From contig JAFDVU010000053.1 of the NCBI GenBank assembly GCA_018268835.1, positions 1-39,434 on the forward strand: 39,434 bases of DNA, written 5' to 3'. Shown here in pieces: positions 1-7,732 of this stretch. A program made the translations under genes and the position numbers. This DNA comes from Acidobacteriota bacterium. Lineage in GTDB: Bacteria; Acidobacteriota; Terriglobia; Bryobacterales; Bryobacteraceae. Position 1 is the stretch's first letter, and each line of letters opens with the position of its first letter. Below the pieces are notes generated by a model. It was not told the origin of the DNA, searched no databases, and saw only the letters and a program-made list of their open reading frames with translations.

Positions 1-40
1 CTGGGGTGCCGGCGCGGATTCCGGTTCAATCCAAAGGTCG

Positions 41-139
41 GCCGGAGGCCGACGGTACCCGGTTCGTCGCGCGGAGAGGTGAGGTTGTACGGTGTTTTGG
101 CTGGAGGCCGGCGGTACCAGGTTCGCCGCTCGGACAGGT
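41..139. repeat. Pair of ~40-bp imperfect direct repeats
   Basis: Positions 41-80 and 100-139 are near copies about 59 bp apart. Both carry a GGAGGCCG-CGGTACC core and end in CGGA-AGGT. They lie downstream of the minus-strand VWA gene and encode nothing convincing. They look like a dispersed intergenic repeat of the host genome. No function can be assigned. Confidence 0.5.
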
Positions 140-148
140 GCGGCTTTT

Positions 149-166
149 GCAGGCCGGGAGGCCTGC
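149..166 (-). terminator. GC-rich hairpin after the VWA gene
   Basis: A perfect 7-bp inverted repeat (GCAGGCC, four-base loop, GGCCTGC) sits 2 bp beyond the stop of the minus-strand VWA gene. Its position suggests a transcription terminator, but there is no U tract on either strand. It could equally be part of the neighbouring dispersed repeat. Confidence 0.35.
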
Positions 167-167
167 G

Positions 168-1109
168 CTACTCTACCGGGGCGTTGTAGCCGAGGCGCCA
201 GTTGGCGCGGAGTTGAGGGAGCCCGCGCGGGGGGATTACCTTGACCAGGATGCGGTGATACTTGCCGTCGCGCGGCTGCTCCTTGGGCGAGTAGCCCAGG
301 ATGTAACGGTTGCGCAGTTCGATACCGATTTTGCGCGCGATATCGGGCAACTCGTTGACGTCCGCCTCGAACATGCGGCCGCCGGTTTCTTCGCTGATGC
401 GCGCGAGCATGCCCGGACCGTTCACTTCTTCCGGCGTGCCGAACGTGCCGAAGACGCCGATGGAGTAAATGAGCACGTCGCTTTCGCGCACCAGGCTGCG
501 CACCTCGCTCGTGCTGAAGCGGCTGTGATTGTCGCCGCCGTCGGAGATGACGAGCAGCGCCTTTTTGTTCTTCTTCGACTTTTTGATTTCGTGCAGCCCC
601 ATGTAGATGGCGTCCAGCAGCGCGGTGGAGCCCTTGGCCATCGAAAAGGCGAGCTGGGTTTCGATCTCGCCCGTATTGCCGGTGAGCGGCACGCGCAGCC
701 GCGGTGAATCGCCGAACTCCACGAGGAAGAACTCGTCCTCGGGATTGGCCACCCGGAAAAACTCGGCGGCCGCCTGCCGGCTGCGGCCGATCTTGTATTG
801 CATGCTGCCGCTGGTATCGAAGATCAGCCCCACCGCCACCGGTTCGTCATCCATCGCGAACTGCAGGATGGGCTGCTCCACCTTGTCTTCGTAGACGCGG
901 AAATTTTCCTTCTCCAGACCGGAGACCGGGCGGTTCAGCTTGTCGTGCACGGTGACCGGGACCAGCACGAGCTGCGAATCCACCCGCAGGTTGGCGCGCG
1001 AGGGTTCGGGCGACGCCGAAGGACGCGGGCGCGGCACCGCGAGAGGCCCCTGCGCCAACGCGCAGAGTGCCAGGACGATTCCCAACCCCGTCCAGCGCAG
1101 CCCCTTCAT
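168..1109 (-). CDS. Exported VWA-domain protein (VWFA-related Acidobacterial type)
   Basis: A 313-aa protein. An N-terminal hydrophobic stretch after MKGLRW (about residues 4-25) looks like a signal peptide. It is followed by a Pro-rich linker and then the strands typical of the family (VDSQLVLVPVTVHD, VSGLEKENFRVYEDK). The von Willebrand A domain has a complete MIDAS: DTSGSM (DxSxS), a later Thr in GSTALLDAI, and SDGGDNHS. Such proteins bind divalent metal and are thought to mediate protein contacts outside the cytoplasm; the ligand is unknown. The ATG at 1109 is chosen because upstream codons in frame are low-complexity Arg-rich and overlap the divergent aminotransferase start. The family is strongly expanded in Acidobacteria, which supports the lineage call. 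Confidence 0.88.
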   Translation of the reverse strand: MKGLRWTGLGIVLALCALAQGPLAVPRPRPSASPEPSRANLRVDSQLVLVPVTVHDKLNRPVSGLEKENFRVYEDKVEQPILQFAMDDEPVAVGLIFDTSGSMQYKIGRSRQAAAEFFRVANPEDEFFLVEFGDSPRLRVPLTGNTGEIETQLAFSMAKGSTALLDAIYMGLHEIKKSKKNKKALLVISDGGDNHSRFSTSEVRSLVRESDVLIYSIGVFGTFGTPEEVNGPGMLARISEETGGRMFEADVNELPDIARKIGIELRNRYILGYSPKEQPRDGKYHRILVKVIPPRGLPQLRANWRLGYNAPVE

Positions 1110-1149
1110 GGCCGTATTGTAGCCCCGCCGGCGTCCGCGTGGCGCTACC

Positions 1150-2319
1150 ATGACGATTCCCATGTTTTCCGCCCGCTTCCACTGGGATTTTCGCCCCAAC
1201 CGCCTGACGCTCGCGCTGGGGGCGCGCCGCGCCGCCGGGCAGGAGGTCCTCGACCTCACCGAATCCAACCCCACGCACGCCGGGCTGGCCTACCCGGAGG
1301 AGATCGCCCGGGCGTTCTCCGGGCCAGGCCTGCTGGCGTACGCGCCCGCGCCCGCCGGATCGCCCGCCGCGCGCGAGGCGGTGAGCGGCTACTACCGCGC
1401 GCGCGGCAGCGAGGTCGGGGCGGAGCGCATCCTGCTCACGGCGAGCACGAGCGAGGCGTACGCGTACCTGTTCAAGCTGCTGGCGAATCCGGGCGATGAA
1501 GTGCTCGTGCCGCGGCCCTCCTATCCGCTGTTCGAATTCCTCGCGACGATGGAGAACGTCGCGGTGCGGCAGTATTCGCTGGCGTATCACGGGACGTGGG
1601 GCATCGACCTGGCGAGCGTCGAAGCCGCGATTACGCCGCGCACGCGCGCGATCGTGCTGGTGAACCCGAACAATCCGACCGGATCCTACGTCAAGCGGGG
1701 TGAACTCGGCGAACTGGCGCGGTTGTGCCTGGAGTACGGGATCGCGCTGGTCAGCGACGAGGTGTTCTCGGACTACGCGCTCACCGCCGACGCGGATCGC
1801 GCCGCGACACTCGCCGGCGTGGAAGAGTGCCTCACGTTTTCCATGAGCGGGCTTTCCAAGGTGGCAGGCTTGCCGCAGATGAAGCTGGGGTGGATCGTGG
1901 TGAGCGGTCCGGCGCCGGTGAGCAGGGAGGCGATGGAGAAGCTCGAGTGGATCGCCGACACGTACCTTTCGGTGGGCGCGCCGGTGCAGTGCGCCGCCGC
2001 GCGCCTGCTCGCCGCCGGAGAATCCGTGCAGCGGCAGATCCGCGAGCGCACCGCGGCCCACCTTGCCCTGGCGCGCGAGACGCTGGCGGGGTCCGCGGCC
2101 AACCTGCTGCACGTGGAAGGCGGATGGTACGCGACCCTGCAGGTGCCGCGCATCCGCGGCGAGGAGGAATGGGCGCTGGAACTGCTGGAGCGCGGGGTGC
2201 TGGTGCAGCCCGGCTACTTCTACGATTTCGAAGCCGAGGCGTACCTCGTGGTCAGCCTGCTGACGGAGCCCGCGGCGTTTCGCGAGGGGCTCGCGCGCTT
2301 GCGCGCCGCGCTCGGTTAG
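1150..2319 (+). CDS. Class I/II pyridoxal-phosphate aminotransferase
   Basis: A 389-aa fold-type I aminotransferase, the usual length for the family. Visible motifs are the substrate-binding ESNPTHAG near the N-terminus, the cofactor-contact VNPNNPTGSY, SDEVFSDY (Asp and Tyr contacting PLP), and SGLSKVAGLPQMKLGW with the Schiff-base Lys near residue 237. It transfers an amino group between an amino acid and a 2-oxo acid in the cytoplasm; the substrate cannot be read from sequence. An in-frame ATG at 1162 (MFSARFHWDF) is an equally good start. It diverges from the VWA gene with only 40 bp between starts, and its stop overlaps the stop of the convergent cytochrome gene by 3 nt. Confidence 0.9.
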   Translation: MTIPMFSARFHWDFRPNRLTLALGARRAAGQEVLDLTESNPTHAGLAYPEEIARAFSGPGLLAYAPAPAGSPAAREAVSGYYRARGSEVGAERILLTASTSEAYAYLFKLLANPGDEVLVPRPSYPLFEFLATMENVAVRQYSLAYHGTWGIDLASVEAAITPRTRAIVLVNPNNPTGSYVKRGELGELARLCLEYGIALVSDEVFSDYALTADADRAATLAGVEECLTFSMSGLSKVAGLPQMKLGWIVVSGPAPVSREAMEKLEWIADTYLSVGAPVQCAAARLLAAGESVQRQIRERTAAHLALARETLAGSAANLLHVEGGWYATLQVPRIRGEEEWALELLERGVLVQPGYFYDFEAEAYLVVSLLTEPAAFREGLARLRAALG

Positions 2320-5090
2320 CGATAGCCGAACAGCATCGCGTAGATGATCAGCGCGATGAGCATCAGCCCGATGATCAGGGCGGTGAATCCGAGGCGCTTC
2401 CAGAACTTCACGTCGCGCTCCGCCGGTTCGGGCATGAGGACGGAATCCAGTTCGCCGCTGTCCACGAGTTGCTGATATTCGCGCGGGCGATCGCGGCGGA
2501 ACTCTTCGAGCGGCGTGCCTTCGGTGAAGATCACGGTATCCATTGGGAACTTCTCCGGCCGGAAATGCGTGTTGAAGAAGTGCACCACGAAGATGAAGCT
2601 CACGGCGAGCAGCGCTTCGTCGCTGTGGATTGTGGTGGCGACGTTCACCGCCCAGCCGGGCACGACGCGGGTGAAGAACTCGGGGAACCACAACAGCAGA
2701 CCGGTGCCGCCGATCACGGCGACGCCCCAGAACACGGCGAAGTAGTCGAACTTCTCCCAGTACGTCCAGCGGCCGTAGTCGGGACGCGGTCCGCGGCCGA
2801 AGAACCACTTCATCGAGCCGACGAACTCGTGCCAGTCGCGGCGGTTGAAGAGCATGGTGTCTTCGCCGGTGATGAACTGGAACCAGGTCTTGCCGCTGGC
2901 GCGCCGCTGCCTGGCGAGGTCCCACAGGTGGAGCCCGAAGTAGGTGAAGGTCAGGGCGGCGCAGAAGCGGTGAATCCAGCCGGCGGCTTCGAAGCCGCCC
3001 ACGAGGCGCGCGATGACCCGGGCCCAGGGCGCGTAGGAGAACTTGAGCGTCATGCCGGTGGCGGCCAGTCCGAGGAAACTGGTGACCACCATCAGGTGCA
3101 GGTTGCGGTGGAAGCGGCGGAAGCGCCGCACGTACGCGCCCTTTTCCGGGCCGCCGTTCCTCGCCACTTTGCGGTACTCGAACGACCGCGGCAGCCACAG
3201 TGCGGTGTGCGCGCCCGAGATGACCAGGGTTGCCACCAGCAGCGTGGTCATGCCCCAGAAGGTGTAGAACAGGAACGGATACTTGTTCGGATCGTGATGG
3301 GTGGCGTGGGTGAGGTAGCCGGCGAACTGCCGGTGCGAACCCATGTGGCACCTTCCGCAGGTGTTCACGATATTGGCCCGGCTCAGGCGCGAGCGCGGAT
3401 CGTTCACCGGCAGGATGTCGTGCGAGCCGTGGCAATCGTAGCACTTGGCCGTTTTCAGATAGCCCAGCTTGGAGACCTTGCCATGGAAGGTCTCAAAGTA
3501 CGCGGCGGTGATCTGCTGGTGGCAGCGCCCGCACTGCTCCATGATGTTCAGCCGGAAGTCGGTGAGGTCGGTGCGCTGGATGCTGTGCGCGGAGTGACAG
3601 TCTTCGCACACCGGCAGCGGCTTTCCGCTGTGGGTCAGGCGCGGGCTGTGGACGCTGGCGGTGAACTGCTCATAGATGCCGCGATGACATTTCGAGCACG
3701 TCTCCGGCAGGTTGGCGCGATTCACGCTGGAGCGCGGGTCGGCCGCGGGCAGTTCGTGGTGCGCGGTGTGGCAGTCGGCGCAGTTGGCGGTGACGGTGAG
3801 GCCGCTCTGCAGAAGTCCCTTGCCGTGGATGCTCTCGCGATAGCGTTCCACGATATGGTCCTGCTTGCCGGTGTAGCGTGCCGCGGCCTTGTGGCCGGCC
3901 TGGTGGCACTTGGCGCAGAGGGTGGGGATGTTGCGCGAGAACGTGGGCGAGGCGGAATCGGTCTTGCCGAGGGTGCCGTGCGGGTTGTGGCAGTCCTGGC
4001 ACATGGGGGCGTCGGGACTTCCCTGGGCGGCCAGCGTGCCGTGGGTGCTTTCCTTGTACTGGCTGACGATTTTTTCGTGGCAGATGGAGCAATCGACTTT
4101 CGTCTTGATGGTGGCGCAGGCGCGCACGTTGGATGGCGTGCCCCCGGTGTGGCACTGCACGCAGGCGATGCGCGAGTGGCGCGAACCGGCCAGCGCGGCG
4201 GCATCGACGAAGAGCGATCCCACCCGCCCCGGGGTGACGGGACGCAACCCGGGATTGCCGTGGCAACTCAGGCAATCGCCGTTGGACATGCCCTCGGTGT
4301 AGTAGACCTTGCGGATCTTGTGCGGCTCGTGGCAATCCACGCACGCCGGGATCAGGTGCGGCTGCTTCTCCCACAATTCGCCGCGGATCACCTGCCGGTG
4401 GACGGTTTCGATCTGCGCGTGGCAGCGGGTGCAGGTCCTGGCGATGTTCTGCTTGGCGATGGAGGAGCGCGGGTCGGTGTGGGGCAGCACGTTGTGCGCG
4501 GTGTGGCAGCTGGTGCAGACCGCGGTCACGGTGAGCCCCTTCTGGAAGAGCCCGAGGCCGTGGATGCTGTCCTTGTAGTTTTCGAGAATGTTGGTCTGCG
4601 GGATGGCGCGGGTCTTGCTGACTTCGGTGTCCTCGCGGTGGCAGGTGCCGCAGAGGCGCGGCACGTTGATGGTGGCGACGTTCGATTTCAGGTTGGAGGG
4701 CGGGAGGATATCGTGCGTGCCGTGGCAGAGCTTGCAGCCCGGCGCAAAGCGGTCGCCCTGCGCCGCCTTCCTGCCGTGAACGCTGGCGCCGTACTGGGCG
4801 GCTTCGTCGTTGTGGCAGGATCCGCAGTCCACGCGGGCGAGTTTATCCGGATGCGGGACTTCTTTGATGTCGCTATGGCAGGAGGTGCAGTCCAGGGCGG
4901 CGTGCGGAGAGGCCTTGAGCGCCGCCGCGCGATATCCCGGCGGACTTCCCGGCTCGCGCCGGGCGGTTGTGCCGGGGTCGTGGCAGCCGGCACAGTCCTC
5001 CGTTTTGAGTTGTGGAGTGCTCTGGCCCCGGAAACAGGTGGTCAGGATGAGTGCAATGGCAGCGCCCCGGAGTACGTTCGCGCCCTTCAT
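2316..5090 (-). CDS. 19-heme cytochrome c fused to a membrane cytochrome b domain
   Basis: A 924-aa protein with an N-terminal signal peptide (MKGANVLRGAAIALILTTC). I count 19 CXXCH c-heme sites between about residues 34 and 580, many in repeated blocks such as ESIHGKGL...CxxCHTAH..LP..DPRSS, which suggests internal duplication. From about residue 605 there are four or five membrane helices with conserved His residues (FHRNLH, WIHRFC, FGLHLWD, TTIHSD, VVHFFNTHF). These resemble b-type subunits of the formate-dehydrogenase-gamma/cytochrome b561 class. The likely role is moving electrons between the quinone pool and periplasmic or extracellular acceptors. The direction and partner are unknown, and no oxidoreductase partner gene lies next to it. 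Confidence 0.9.
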   Translation of the reverse strand: MKGANVLRGAAIALILTTCFRGQSTPQLKTEDCAGCHDPGTTARREPGSPPGYRAAALKASPHAALDCTSCHSDIKEVPHPDKLARVDCGSCHNDEAAQYGASVHGRKAAQGDRFAPGCKLCHGTHDILPPSNLKSNVATINVPRLCGTCHREDTEVSKTRAIPQTNILENYKDSIHGLGLFQKGLTVTAVCTSCHTAHNVLPHTDPRSSIAKQNIARTCTRCHAQIETVHRQVIRGELWEKQPHLIPACVDCHEPHKIRKVYYTEGMSNGDCLSCHGNPGLRPVTPGRVGSLFVDAAALAGSRHSRIACVQCHTGGTPSNVRACATIKTKVDCSICHEKIVSQYKESTHGTLAAQGSPDAPMCQDCHNPHGTLGKTDSASPTFSRNIPTLCAKCHQAGHKAAARYTGKQDHIVERYRESIHGKGLLQSGLTVTANCADCHTAHHELPAADPRSSVNRANLPETCSKCHRGIYEQFTASVHSPRLTHSGKPLPVCEDCHSAHSIQRTDLTDFRLNIMEQCGRCHQQITAAYFETFHGKVSKLGYLKTAKCYDCHGSHDILPVNDPRSRLSRANIVNTCGRCHMGSHRQFAGYLTHATHHDPNKYPFLFYTFWGMTTLLVATLVISGAHTALWLPRSFEYRKVARNGGPEKGAYVRRFRRFHRNLHLMVVTSFLGLAATGMTLKFSYAPWARVIARLVGGFEAAGWIHRFCAALTFTYFGLHLWDLARQRRASGKTWFQFITGEDTMLFNRRDWHEFVGSMKWFFGRGPRPDYGRWTYWEKFDYFAVFWGVAVIGGTGLLLWFPEFFTRVVPGWAVNVATTIHSDEALLAVSFIFVVHFFNTHFRPEKFPMDTVIFTEGTPLEEFRRDRPREYQQLVDSGELDSVLMPEPAERDVKFWKRLGFTALIIGLMLIALIIYAMLFGYR

Positions 5091-5226
5091 GATTGAGGTA
5101 CTTTTCTACAGCCTGGATGACAAATAACCGACTAAAAGACCAATTAATCCTATACTGCGTGGAATTCCGCGTCAAGCTGTGAAAAAAGACTGTTCATAAA
5201 TTCGATTTCGATGTACGCTCCGATTC

Positions 5227-5778
5227 ATGGGAAAGCGTCTTGCAGGCGTGTCACTGGTCGTAGCGGCCGCCTGGAGCATGGCCTCCTGCCAAATGGACGC
5301 AAAGAAGGCCTCGGCGCCTGCTCCCGAGTCGGAGCAGGTCATCAGTAACAATCTGAAGGACCTCTACATGGTGGTGAGCGCGGCGGCGCCGCAATCGCCG
5401 GAACAGCAGAGGACGATTCTGCGCATGGCGGAACGGGCGGCCAACGGGAAGGAACTGCTGTTGGTGATGCGGGCGGCGGAAGGTGTCTTTCCCGCGGCCG
5501 CGGATTCGCCGGCGAAAAACACGGAGCGGCAACTGCACGCCATGGTGACCGCGAAGATGATGCGGGCGGCGACGCTGGACCAGATGGTGGACTACGCCAA
5601 GCAGTACACGGTGGACGAGGAGTCCACGCGGCCGTACGTGCAGCGGATGTTCGAACTGGGCGAGGGAAACTCGGATTCGCGCGCCTGGTACCGGATCCGC
5701 GCGACGGCGTCGCGGTTGCACGTGCGGGATATGGAGCAGCAGGCGCAGGCCCGGGCGGAGCAACTGGCGTCCCGGTGA
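5227..5778 (+). CDS. Small lipoprotein of unknown function
   Basis: A 183-aa protein. The N-terminus MGKRLAGVSLVVAAAWSMASC is a lipoprotein signal with the lipobox Met-Ala-Ser-Cys, so the mature protein should be lipid-anchored. The remainder is mostly helical and Ala/Gln/Glu-rich, without a motif I recognise. It is divergent from the cytochrome gene. The 136-bp gap between them is AT-richer than its surroundings and contains a TATACT box near 5151 that could serve as a -10 element. It precedes tRNA-His and is the last host gene before the inserted element. Confidence 0.75.
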   Translation: MGKRLAGVSLVVAAAWSMASCQMDAKKASAPAPESEQVISNNLKDLYMVVSAAAPQSPEQQRTILRMAERAANGKELLLVMRAAEGVFPAAADSPAKNTERQLHAMVTAKMMRAATLDQMVDYAKQYTVDEESTRPYVQRMFELGEGNSDSRAWYRIRATASRLHVRDMEQQAQARAEQLASR

Positions 5779-5805
5779 TCGGGGCCGGCGACGGAGGTGC
5801 GCGAT

Positions 5806-5835
5806 TTGCGAGGGGCGGAGCCGTCCTGATACGAT
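5806..5835 (+). promoter_or_regulatory. Putative sigma-70-type promoter of tRNA-His
   Basis: TTGCGA (5806-5811) and TACGAT (5830-5835) are separated by 18 bp. The -10 ends 15 bp before the first base of the tRNA, a good fit for a tRNA promoter. Read directly from sequence; not otherwise tested. Confidence 0.6.
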
Positions 5836-5850
5836 AGGGGAGTCCCTCAC

Positions 5851-5928
5851 GGTGGGTATAGCTCAGCTTGGTAGAGCGTCGGATTGTGGTTCCGAATGTC
5901 GTGGGTTCGAATCCCACTACCCACCCCA
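5851..5928 (+). tRNA. tRNA-His (GTG anticodon)
   Basis: A full cloverleaf can be drawn. The acceptor stem is 5852-5858 with 5918-5924. The extra G at 5851 (G-1) opposite C at 5925 is diagnostic of tRNA-His. The D arm is 5861-5877. The anticodon stem is 5879-5883 with 5891-5895, with GTG at 5886-5888 in a seven-base loop. The T arm is GTGGG/CCCAC (5901-5917). CCA is encoded at 5926-5928. The 3' part doubles as the left attachment site of the element, so insertion leaves the tRNA intact. Confidence 0.97.
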
Positions 5929-5929
5929 T
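5907..5929 (+). other. attL core (23-bp direct repeat in the tRNA 3' end)
   Basis: Positions 5907-5929 are identical to 35409-35431. They cover the T loop, the 3' T stem, the acceptor 3' strand and CCA. Identity stops exactly at both edges (GT before and T after here; TA before and C after at the right copy). This is the expected product of tyrosine-recombinase integration into a tRNA gene. Confidence 0.93.
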
Positions 5930-5967
5930 TTTATTTTCAATCACTTACAAGCTGATAACCAAAGCCG

Positions 5968-5987
5968 GTGGGGAATGGTGGGGAATG
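5968..5987 (+). repeat. Tandem GTGGGGAATG decamers near attL
   Basis: Two perfect back-to-back copies of GTGGGGAATG start 39 bp inside the attL core. The same tandem pair recurs in the same orientation near attR at 35308-35327. Short direct repeats flanking the core at both ends are typical of arm-type binding sites for tyrosine integrases. Their function here is inferred. Confidence 0.7.
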
Positions 5988-6005
5988 CCGTGTTACGATC
6001 CGGGC

Positions 6006-7262
6006 ATGCCCCTGCACCTGTACCGGCGTCACTTCCGACAGAAAGCGCGGTGCGCCGGAGGACATGCGCCCGACTCGCAGAGCTACGAGTCTGACGAGCT
6101 TCGCCCGAAGTGGCGGAAGTGCGGCTGCCCGATTTACGCCTCCGGTACCCTCAACGGCAACCCGAAGTTCCGCAAGAATACCGGCCGCGTGACCTGGGAG
6201 GAGGCGCGATTTGTCGTCGCCGCCTGGGAGCGCGGAGAAGACACTCCGTCACCCGCGTCGCCGCCGCACGCGCCGAGCGACGGCAAGGAGCGCACGACCA
6301 TTGACCGCGCCATCGAACTGTACCTGAATAATCGCCGCAGCAGAGGCGTCCGCCCCAATACCGTCAAGAAGTACACCGGCTTCACGAACCAGTTGAAGGC
6401 GTGGACCGACAAGAAGGGGTACGTCTACCTCGATCAGTTCACGGTGCTCAACGGCGACGAGTTCTACGAATCGTGGACGGACGGCCCGAAGTCGCGCGGC
6501 AAGAAACTGGAGCGCATGAAGGGCTTCTTCGAATTCTGCCGCAAGCGCAAGCTGATCAGCGATAACCCGGTCGAAGCTCTGGAGCCGCCCGTGGGATACT
6601 CGGTTCCGAACTCGAAGATGCCTTTCACCGACGAGGAGCTAGAGCGCATCGTCGCGGCGGCCGAGGACTGGACGGACACCGAGTGGCACGACGGGCGCGG
6701 GCATCACGGCATGGCCAGTAGGGAACAGGTCATCGCCTTCGTTTTACTGTCGGCCGAAACTGGACTCCGCATCTCCGACGTTTGCAGCTTCAATGTCGCG
6801 GACCGCGTCAACCTGGATACGGGCGATTGCTTCCTGAGGATGCACAAGACCGGCAAGCCACTCTACACCTGGATCAACCCCGACCTACGCGCCCGGCTCC
6901 AGACACTCGCGCTCAAGCACGGCGCGATGCCGTTCGATCTGCCGAGCAAGGATCTCCAGCACAAGACGGAGGTTTGGCGCGACAGGCTCGCGAAGGTCTT
7001 CGAAGCGTCCGGGCCATTCAAGGAAAAGGCGACGCCTCACCGCTTCCGCCACACCTTCGCACGCATCTTGCTTCAACGCGGGGTGCCGGTGCCAGATGTC
7101 GCCGAGTTGATCGGCGACACGCCGGAGATGCTGCGCAGACACTACGCGCCGTGGGTGCCCGAGCTTCAGGCGCGCCTCACCGACATCCTCAAGAAGACGT
7201 ACGAGGCCAACCAGAAGAAGAAATGGCGGGCGCGCGTGGTGTCGATGCCGAAGAACGGATAA
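6006..7262 (+). CDS. int: Tyrosine recombinase (integrase)
   Basis: A 418-aa site-specific recombinase that should catalyse integration and excision at tRNA-His. The N-terminus has a Cys/His-rich segment (CAGGH, then KCGCPIYASG) that may bind zinc. It is followed by a SAM-like core-binding domain (RAIELYLNNRRSRGVRPNTVKKY) and the catalytic domain. Catalytic residues visible are Arg in TGLRISD, Lys in HKTGKPLY, HxxR in PHRFRHTF, and the Tyr nucleophile in RRHYAPW. The usual LGH box reads LIGDTPEML, so the second catalytic His appears replaced by Asp. Start ATG 6006 (MPLHLYRRH) is preferred. ATG 5985 is possible but lies within the decamer repeats. The gene reads inward from attL. Confidence 0.94.
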   Translation: MPLHLYRRHFRQKARCAGGHAPDSQSYESDELRPKWRKCGCPIYASGTLNGNPKFRKNTGRVTWEEARFVVAAWERGEDTPSPASPPHAPSDGKERTTIDRAIELYLNNRRSRGVRPNTVKKYTGFTNQLKAWTDKKGYVYLDQFTVLNGDEFYESWTDGPKSRGKKLERMKGFFEFCRKRKLISDNPVEALEPPVGYSVPNSKMPFTDEELERIVAAAEDWTDTEWHDGRGHHGMASREQVIAFVLLSAETGLRISDVCSFNVADRVNLDTGDCFLRMHKTGKPLYTWINPDLRARLQTLALKHGAMPFDLPSKDLQHKTEVWRDRLAKVFEASGPFKEKATPHRFRHTFARILLQRGVPVPDVAELIGDTPEMLRRHYAPWVPELQARLTDILKKTYEANQKKKWRARVVSMPKNG

Positions 7263-7360
7263 AGATCGCGCGGGCCGCCCCGACACAAACCGCCAGAGCA
7301 GCCCTCGGCTGAGGTAGTCCCGCGCGACCTCTGACTCCCGGCAACTCCCGGCTGTTGATC

Positions 7361-7389
7361 TTGCGTTATTTCGGATGCCCTTGTATGAT
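7361..7389 (+). promoter_or_regulatory. Putative promoter of the HTH-primase run
   Basis: TTGCGT (7361-7366) and TATGAT (7384-7389) lie 17 bp apart, which would start a ~140-nt leader before the HTH gene at 7532. Just upstream, an inverted repeat (TCGCGCGGG near 7265 with its complement at 7317-7325) encloses a small CAGCC/GGCTG hairpin. That structure may end integrase transcription or be regulatory. Confidence 0.55.
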
Positions 7390-7531
7390 GTTGGTAGCTG
7401 CCTTGAGGCGTCCCGCTCTGGCGAAATACACAGACGGCTGCCGCCAAGAACGCTCCCCCCGTAAGCCCGCTCCCGCACAGACGGGACGGTAAGTCGGCGC
7501 ATTCAAAAATCCAAAACATCCAGAGGTTTTT

Positions 7532-7732
7532 ATGCACCGTTCAGTGTGCGTGGACGAGCGTCAGGTGGCGGCACAACTCAACGTAAAGCCCGCCACGTTA
7601 CGAAAGTGGCGATTTCTCGGGCGGGGGCCTAAGTTCCTGCGGGTCGGGCGTGCTGTCCGCTATCGAATCACAGACATCGAAGCATGGCTTGCCACTCGGC
7701 AACGGGGCGGCAAGACAAGGGGGACACGTTGA
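7532..7732 (+). CDS. AlpA/excisionase-like helix-turn-helix protein
   Basis: A 66-aa DNA-binding protein of the MerR-like HTH_17 class: VDERQVAAQLNVKPATLRKWRFLG forms the winged HTH, followed by the wing LRVGRAVRYRITDIEAWL. Proteins of this kind act as excisionases or as activators of integrase and replication genes in integrative elements. An AGAGG ribosome-binding site sits 5 nt before the ATG. The stop overlaps the start of the primase gene (TGATG), so the two are probably translationally coupled and this protein likely belongs to the element's replication/control operon. Confidence 0.85.
   Translation: MHRSVCVDERQVAAQLNVKPATLRKWRFLGRGPKFLRVGRAVRYRITDIEAWLATRQRGGKTRGTR

Noticed and set aside
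41..139. CRISPR array
   Set aside because: Only two imperfect ~40-bp copies with a 19-bp gap; no third repeat, no spacer pattern and no cas genes in the window.
847..3444. 865-codon minus-strand open frame
   Set aside because: It overlaps the VWA, aminotransferase and cytochrome genes in the wrong frames; the Arg/Pro-rich translation has no motif.
1725..5096. 1123-codon plus-strand open frame across the aminotransferase and cytochrome genes
   Set aside because: It is antisense to the 19 CXXCH motifs and out of frame with the aminotransferase; its product is His/Arg/Gly-rich with no domain. An artefact of high GC.
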